Assembly (NCBI GenBank): GCA_963576475.1
Contig: OY754970.1
Location: forward strand, 27,772,591-27,836,590
Source of the DNA: Molanna angustata
Lineage: Eukaryota; Arthropoda; Insecta; Trichoptera; Molannidae
Length of the DNA: 64,000 nt
Direction: 5' to 3'
This document shows, piece after piece, positions 57,330-64,000 of the stretch (the stretch's first letter is position 1; each line of letters starts with the position of its first letter). The notes below the pieces were generated by a model, which saw only the letters and a list, made by a program, of their open reading frames with translations, was not told the DNA's origin and did no database searches. Position numbers and translations under genes: made by a program.

Positions 57330-57645
57330 ACTGAGGACCTAGAAAATGCGGAGTCTACGATGTATTACCGGAAACACGCATCGAGAGTGAGAATTACAGA
57401 TATCCAAAAAAAACGTGTAATATGGGTCATGAGATAGACAAAACAGCGAAGACGAAACAGAAATAAGCATGTGAATAGAATGCTAGAGAGCAGGTTTCCG
57501 CGTATCGGGCTTTGTGGGAGTCCCGAAGGCAGAATACCCCAGTTAGACGAAGAAAATATGGCGAGACAGCTCGCAGTCGTCCTCCAAGGATGTAAATACT
57601 ACGGCACAAACAGATCCTTCAGAAGGAAGAAGAAAAAATATATTT
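57330..57645 (+). pseudogene. LINE C-terminus, family similar to 40400-40768
   Basis: KMRSLRCITGNTHRE, then after a stop and shifts NKHVNRMLESRFPRIGLCGS, PEGRIPQLDEENMARQLA, then a GAAGGAAGAAGAAAAA tail. The MKVLR-ITGKT and H-NRM-SR-P order matches the 40-kb LINE. Degenerate. Confidence 0.6.
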
Positions 57646-57932
57646 ACTGTATAAATTCTATGACCAACAACAATATTTTTGTAATATAAATTTTTACCTA
57701 AATTGAATGAAGCTTTGATGTATGAACCTATGTAGATCTAGACAAAGATAACTATAGTCACTTTCGTTGAATGTCAGTATATTACAAATATTATTTGAGA
57801 ACATGGAATTATTATGGATGGGGCTGTGGCAGAGCGACTGGTGCTATGTATTAGTAGTTGGAATAATATTAATTTAGTTGTAAAAACATATAAAAATAAT
57901 AAATAAACTTTTTGAAACAATATCATGTAAAA

Positions 57933-58095
57933 CTATGGAAAACATAAGTAGTTTTTAATGTATTCAGCACCTAGCCTACGAAAGGTGACAAGACTTGTGG
58001 TTTCTTTAATGTTTGGTGGTAAATTACTATACATTTTGAGACGTTCATGGTATAAACAATTTCGTGTAGATGTTAATTTTGTTTTTGAAGTCTAA
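57933..58095 (-). pseudogene. LINE C-terminus (YHERLKMY type)
   Basis: Minus-strand frame: TRNCLYHERLKMYSNLPPNI, KETTSLVTFRRLGAEYIKN, then YLCFP and a stop (57935-57933). NLPxxIK and FRR are typical ends of Jockey/CR1-type LINE ORF2. Short and 5'-truncated. A hairpin GTGTGACC/GGTCACAC lies upstream near 58232-58255. Confidence 0.6.
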
Positions 58096-58455
58096 ACTGC
58101 TTACATAGGGTGTGAACATTGACATTGAATAAGATTTTTTTGCACATATTTTATTAGTATAAAATTTCTCAGTTAGTAAATCAATGTTAATGTGTTATAC
58201 CTATATTATTTCTATTTCTTTACTGCCATAGTGTGACCCATTTGTCGGTCACACTGTGATCCTGCCTAGACCGATCTTGTTCAATATATTTTCAAGTACT
58301 TGATGGAATATAATATGTGAGATGTAATATAATATATAATGATGAGAATGTACAAATATATATTCACATTTAAAAAAAACTTTTACAAAACAAATCTTGC
58401 CTTATCATTTGGAAAAGCTAAACTCGCGCCTCATAAACATCTGACAAACAAAAAA

Positions 58456-58895
58456 ATATTTTTTAACAGATTTTTAATTATCTCAATAGAGACGAAGTTG
58501 GAATATTTATTGTAGAAGAACCGGGAAATCAAGGCACCTACAGGGCTTACGACCTGTCATCGGCTGGTTTACGTGATCACTTTATGCGCTTGCGCAACGT
58601 TCACCAATTATGCCTTTTTTTTTAATGAGATCCCTATCAATTCAATTTTGAAACATCTATATATTGTAATACTGAAATTCTTTTCGCTTGAAAATAAGGA
58701 ATTTTTACTACAGCCATCTATGGGTGAAATTATGAACAACAATATTATTATTTTTTTATTAATTTTGTTGTAACGCCATCTATTGAGAGAATTGGTATTT
58801 TGTAAATAATGAAAGCTACAATTCTTATATGTGAGGTGACAATGCATTTTTCGCATAGAAGTCACCCCTGAATTGCGCCAGACTTATAAGGTCAT
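58456..58895 (-). mobile_element. Inverted-end repeat family IR1, copy D
   Basis: Minus-oriented copy with arm, core and middle part. 58456-58672 is the inverted counterpart of 58961-59179 in copy E. Confidence 0.75.
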
Positions 58896-58960
58896 TTTTG
58901 TCTTATTTACCTACTTGTACCAATGTGTAAGCAATCGAATATATTTTTACTATTGCATAT

Positions 58961-59245
58961 GTATTACAATATATAGATGTTTCAAAATTGAATTGATAGA
59001 GATCTCATTAAAAAAAAAAAGGCATAATTGGTGAACGTTGCGCAAGCGCATAAAGTGATCACGTAAACCAGCCGATGACAGGTCGTAAGCCCTGTAGGTG
59101 CCTTGATTTCCCGGTTCTTCTACAATAAATATTCCAACTTCGTCTCTATTGAGATAATTAAAAATCTGTTAAAAAATATCTTTGACTCCCGACAGGGAAA
59201 AAAATCCAATGTTTGCGCATATGCAATAATAAAAATATATTCAAA
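58961..59245 (+). mobile_element. Inverted-end repeat family IR1, copy E
   Basis: Plus-oriented core and right end. The right end (TTTGACTCCCGACAGGG, 59181-59197; CCAATGTTTGCGCATATGCA) is the inverse of the left tip of copy A, which establishes terminal inverted repeats for the family. Confidence 0.78.
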
Positions 59246-59745
59246 AAAATATTATTTTTCCAAATATTGTTGTTTAGAGTGTTATGAGAGAGGGTGTTGT
59301 TGTTTACGGTCAAGAGTACGGAATGTTTCAGTGACAGTTGGCAAAGCGTTTACGACTCCAACATCATTTTGTTATACCAACATTGCACAGAAGGCGTCCA
59401 TGTTGGCAACTCGTGATTATTTCTATATGTACATAGGTTTGTGTATGTATTATAATGTTTTTGTTGCGATGATATTTTAAAATACAATATTTACAATACT
59501 CGTATGTGTGAAATGAATATATAATCATCACTTATACCTACAACTTATACCAAAAATCTTTGAATAGGGTCCCAATTATCTTATTTCATATTATGAAATC
59601 GTTCCTTGAAACGATCAAATCGCAAAAATTGTGAAGGAATTCATAAAAACGACGTAAGAAATTCACAAAGGATCCATACAATACTTACCCAATTTTTCAA
59701 TGATAGAGTACCTGCATGTATATTTTTTGTCATTTTTTTTTATTT
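59246..59745. other. Unassigned DNA
   Basis: No gene recognised. Confidence 0.4.
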
Positions 59746-59822
59746 ATTTATTTATCTTATAAATATACAATACATCATAATATATGCTATGGCCATCTAA
59801 CTAGGAAATTCCTGTTTTAAGA
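59746..59822 (-). mobile_element. LINE 3' tail fragment (minus)
   Basis: TTTATTTATTTATTTATC followed by CTATGGCCATCTAACTAGG and AAATTCCTG matches the layout of the minus-strand LINE tails at 42060 and 50985 (tail, then an ACTAGG word). Confidence 0.5.
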
Positions 59823-59827
59823 TGGTC

Positions 59828-60062
59828 AGATTTGCGTATATACAATTATATACAGAAGAACCAGGAACTACAGGGCTCACGATCTGTCATCGGCTAGTTT
59901 ACTTGATCACTTTATGCGCATGCGCAACGTTCACCAATTATGCCTTCTTATTGAATTTCCTTATCAATGCTATTCAAAAAGTTCTAAATACCTATTTTAA
60001 TAATTTGAAACTGGTCGTATGAAAATAAACCGAAAAACATCATCGCCATCTATGAAGTAACG
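59828..60062 (-). mobile_element. Inverted-end repeat family IR1, copy F
   Basis: Minus-oriented partial copy: GGAACTACAGGGCTCACG, GCATGCGCAACGTTCACC and the CGCCATCTATGAA part; both tips are missing. Confidence 0.7.
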
Positions 60063-60068
60063 AAGAAA

Positions 60069-60265
60069 CGAAGTTCAGTTAATTAGGTATCTGACTGCTG
60101 ATCTTAAGTTTCCGGGTTCAATTCCCGGTGAAGACACAGTTTTATCTGTGACACGAAATATATCATAAGTCTCCAGAATGTGGCAACTTTTTATTGGGTG
60201 CATGTTAAATTAATATTTGACTTTAGTACCTACCTATGTAGTTAGTTACCCGAGACGTTATATAA
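60069..60265 (+). mobile_element. SINE family S2, plus-strand copy
   Basis: A truncated A-box side (TTCAGTTAATTAGGTATCTG), B box GGGTTCAATTCCC, then GGTGAAGACACAG and CCAGAATGTGGCAACTTTTT, as in 36525-36738. Confidence 0.72.
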
Positions 60266-61992
60266 AATAAAAAAAATATGTGTGTTTTTATTTTCTAAAT
60301 ATTACATAAATAAAATAATTTTATTTAAAAACCAATATTAATTTATTCTTTTCATCAATCAAAATACGTTTTTTTTCAATATTTCAAACTGTATCTCCAT
60401 ATCACATAGAATTATGAAAAAAAAAAAAAATTTTACGATCTATTTAATTTTGTTCGCAAACGTGACTTACATTTACCGGTATCGCTCAATGCCGAGCATC
60501 GTCAGAATAGTGATGAAGACCACCTTTGTTATATAAATTCAAAACGAGGATACACATAATAGAGAAGGAAGGGGTAATACCAAGAAAAATGGAATACCCA
60601 AAAGACATTAAGGTAAATATGCAAGTAGGTACAATAAAATATGAATGAAGTAATGGAATGAATCTATAAATATCGCATTGAAAGGATAGCAATTGAGAAT
60701 ATAATAAAATATTCATGTAAATATATTGAATAATGGCCAACAGAAAAAAAACCGACATTATCGATTCTAAACGAAATAATGGTGGAAAAGTATAAAAATC
60801 TATTTGTGTCTTTTTCAAAGGAACGATATTGTTAACTTTTATCCTAATGATATTTCAAATTTATCTTTTTTTCCCTTTTTAAAACTATGTATTAGATTGA
60901 TCCCGGTTTGTGAATGAAAGACATGTTCACTCTCACGTAAGTGCTCTAAAAATATGTTTTTTTTTCATAATTCTTTGTAACAAAATATGTGTTCAAGTAT
61001 CTGCATGATGACTTTTGTCTGATGCGATTGATATCAACAAGTATAAAGCGAAGATTCTACAAAAGTCGTACGAGCTGACATCAATCATAATCAGCTATCA
61101 CTAAAGGACTAATGGACCGAATGATGGAAGCACCTCTAACTTTCCTCCAAGGATATATTGCCACGAGACTTCACTGCGCTTTAACAAAGATCCTCATCTC
61201 AAGTTAGGGGTGCAAAATTGTGTGTACATAGAACATTATTACATATTATAATATGTATACGTTGTTCGTCCCCATAGTTATTATTAATATTTTCGCAAAC
61301 ATTTTTGCGCACTCAAAACATTTTTTAATCTTACAATAAACATTGTTTAAACTACGAATAAGTTATTTGATTCGACAGGATCAATATATTCGACCGTTTC
61401 TTCTTCAGGACAAATTAATGACAACTGATTCGCGATAATTGAGCGCCGGGGAATCTTGTTCGAACGATCTTGTATGTTGTATTGCTACAATTATTATACC
61501 ATCACAATATTTTAATAAACTCATATTTATTATTTAATCTCAAAATATTGTATGAAAACAACTGTTTTTTATGGTAGGTACCTACATAGCTTTTCATAAT
61601 AAATTTCTGTCAATGGTAGATTTATTAAAATATATACTGTTGCAGTAATTACTATTTGTCGAGAGAAACGTTGTCTATGAATCATTATTTAATGTCTGGT
61701 TTTTTTAATATTTCTTTCCTTATTGAATATCGGTATGCATCCTCTTTATAGGTGAAAATTTCAGAATTAAACATTATTTTTATAAAATTTGTACTTTTTT
61801 TAATATAATCTAATTATTTCAATATAATAGTTACTGAAATATGTAAAAATGAATATTTTTCAGGTATCTTCTTGGGTGTGCTGAACAAATAACCAAGTTT
61901 CATCGTAATTAGATGAATGATATAAGAGCACAAAAAAGGTTTTAAAAGATACAAATGACTGTTAAAATCTGCAATTTTTATCCATAGAAAGG
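60266..61992. other. Unassigned AT-rich DNA
   Basis: No gene seen. About 61095-61207 has an open frame of some 38 codons (ITKGLMDRMMEAPLTFLQGY) in slightly GC-richer DNA; unassigned. Confidence 0.4.
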
Positions 61993-62055
61993 GGATGCGC
62001 ACTCGTAAACGCAACCGCTCACAGGTGCCAAACTTACCTTTTTCATACTTATATT
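61993..62055 (+). repeat. Dispersed repeat fragment, copy 2
   Basis: Matches 11436-11500: GCGCACTCGTAAACGCAACC and ACCTTTTTCATACTTATAT. Confidence 0.5.
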
Positions 62056-63654
62056 CAATTAGGATGGAAATATCAAATACTTCCATTTAAAAAATAATTG
62101 TTTTTTGACGTTGCTGTCTCTAAGACAATATCGTTTTGGCTTGTCCACTGATCATATTTGTAGTGTTTGTGATTGAAAAAAGGCTAAGAAAAACAATATT
62201 ACAAATGAAAAAAAAATTCAGTTCCAATCTCTTAGGGCGTCCCCGCCGGGAGTCTCTAGAACTGGTGTGCTACGACATGAAATGTACCTCCTATATACAT
62301 AATGGAGGCGATGCATCGCTTTGCTGCCAACCAATCACCAAGATTAAAACCAAAGAGATCTCAGCACATAGAATACCATAATTATGTCTTCCAACAGATT
62401 TAATTTATTAAATAAACTGATAGTTTCGATGTATTAAGTTTATCCTTTGGGTATTATAATATAACGCATTCGTTATAAATCATGCGGAAATATATCGCAA
62501 TATTTCTGTACTCCTGTGGCACAAAAGGCACCAGGCAATGATGGATAGTTCAGGTACCACACACCGACCCTGCCCTAGGTTTAATAAATCGGTTTTGTAT
62601 TCCAGATTCATCATTCCTGACCTCATTGTACTTCAGATTCATCATTCGAACCTACCACCATTTTACAAAACCACCGCTGCGTACCCGCTCTTCTAACGTA
62701 GAAAAGATAATGAATAAAAATATATTTTTTATTTGGTTCTACAAATTTATCGCAATTTTTTTTCCCTGTCGATTGTTCAATTGGCTTATATAATTTTATA
62801 ATTTAATAAGAAAAATATTCCTTAAATCCCAATAATTACTTGACTATGCTTGTATGATCGCCCATATTATAAAAATCTGACATGGTAGTAAATAAAAAAA
62901 GGAAAATAGAAATTAAACCTTTTATATTATTTGAATAAACGAAAAATATTCTTCACGTGTAAATAAAACAGTTAAAAAGAAAGATGAAAAACACGAAATA
63001 CTACACATGTAATTGTGATTATCTATATAACTAATTTCAAAGCTAAAAGCTTCGAGATGACAACCAAAATTGTAACCTACTTTTAGTGAATTTCGTGTTG
63101 TAGGTACCATAAAGAGAAAAAAAAGTTAATGTAAATCAATTTATGAGGTTGTCGAATAATTGTGTGTCATCGCTTGTCGGACAGACTTCAAAACAAAAAT
63201 AGTAGTATTGATTTATCATTTTACTCCGCGTTGCGAAATAGTCAGGGGTGGTTTGGGAATGTGAACCCCTCATTTGTCAATAAAAGTCTATTTGAATCGT
63301 TACCTTCCAAATTATTTTACACATTCTTCACCTTTCAGGCTATATGTATGTGAGTACCTAGTCCGTATCCCAAAAAAGTACTACGTGGAATTATAATGTA
63401 GGGACTGAGATGAAATATTTTATGTGGTATCTCCACATATTCTGTATATTGGTCCATGCAATCTTAACATTGTATTAAGCATTTATTTGATAATCTACGT
63501 ATAAACATATTCTCCCGATAACTCGTTTATGTGTACTTTATAGGTTCTATGAACTCTATCTCCTACAAAGGTATTAATATGACGACGAACCTTACTTTAT
63601 GCAAGAAATATGAACATGCTATTTATGCAAAACAAAATAAACCATAAGAAGCTT
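62056..63654. other. Unassigned DNA
   Basis: No gene recognised. CAGATTCATCATTC is present twice (about 62604 and 62636). The frame at 62136-62381 has no known domain. Confidence 0.4.
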
Positions 63655-63775
63655 GAACAATCGACGAGCATAGATGTACAGGAAGCCAGGAATGTGTGCT
63701 AAAATAGAAGAGTGTGGCGCCCGGTTCTCTCTGCTTACCCCGTAAGGGACATGGCGTGATGGAATGTATGTAAAT
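63655..63775 (+). mobile_element. Probable LINE 3' end fragment
   Basis: GGTTCTCTCTGCTTACCCCG, TAAGGGACATGGCGTGATGG and ATGTATGTAAA form a word series I know from 3' ends of lepidopteran LINE or SINE elements. Recognition from memory; single copy here. Confidence 0.4.
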
Positions 63776-64000
63776 TATACATTATTTTCAGTGATATTTT
63801 TTTAATAATTTAAAATTTGCATTATTTATTGTGATATGTATAGCGTTTGGCCGCATATATCACAATTATAAAATTGAGTTAAAATATAAAATTTGCTCTT
63901 CTTAATGTACGTAAATTAATTTGCATTCGTTCCCCGTATAACGCTAAAATATTTTGTAATCGTAAAAATTTATATTGATTAACACCAAATATTTATATAG
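63776..64000. other. Unassigned AT-rich DNA
   Basis: Nothing recognised. Confidence 0.4.

Noticed and set aside
57825..57850. tRNA A-box-like GCTGTGGCAGAGCGACTGG
   Set aside because: No B box or tRNA fold follows; it may be a SINE stub but is too short to call.
61095..61207. A plus-strand frame of about 38 codons
   Set aside because: No splice signals or known family; likely chance or an unidentified repeat.
62136..62381. An 81-codon frame with several cysteines
   Set aside because: No recognised motif, and the true ATG starts late; chance cannot be excluded.

Overview
This window looks like a stretch of an insect nuclear genome, most likely a moth or butterfly. The DNA is AT-rich. It is full of words such as GTAGGTACCTAC that are typical of Lepidoptera, and it carries an insect-type mix of mobile elements: a Penelope-like element, an R1-clade non-LTR element, mariner, tRNA-derived SINEs, and many 5'-truncated LINE ends with AAATA or GAA tails. 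The order-level assignment is inference; nothing in the window names the species. There is no operon-like layout, and I see no complete host gene. At most two short stretches look like host exons (54642-54787, better; 16819-16943, weaker).

Layout. 1-2619: 3' part of a Penelope-like element (reverse transcriptase plus GIY-YIG endonuclease, frameshifted at a CA tract), a tail with a hammerhead-like half-site, then an uninterrupted (AT)139. 2975-5180: inverted-end repeat family copy, a duplicated promoter-like segment, and a LINE tail split by a TIR element. 5180-17390: mostly unassigned AT-rich DNA with SINE and LINE stubs, hairpins and a G-rich tract. 17394-20957: a LINE tail cut by a 2.6-kb LTR-like/foldback element with an exact 4-bp target duplication; that element holds a 40-bp tandem array and ends in a near-perfect 159-bp inverted pair. 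21294-26000: SINE, a complete mariner (22544-23835) with three nonsense codons, and opposed LINE ends. 28255-34313: MITE-like elements, minisatellites and LINE fragments. 36256-44055: SINE, LINE fragments with target duplications, and a nine-unit 79-bp tandem array rich in palindromes. 44573-49124: an R1-clade non-LTR retrotransposon with both ORFs open, the only intact long coding unit here. 50924-53065: a perfect 24-bp hairpin and a triplicated unit invaded by a LINE and a small TIR element. 54642-55000: candidate terminal exon and a GC-rich block. 55165-60265: four more copies of the inverted-end family, interleaved with SINE and LINE pieces. 60266-64000: mostly unassigned.

Taken together, the window records repeated retrotransposition (target-primed insertions with 8-12 bp duplications), DNA transposition, nested insertion and local tandem amplification. 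The items most worth following up are the R1-clade element, the LTR-like element with inverted ends, and the 79-bp palindromic array.
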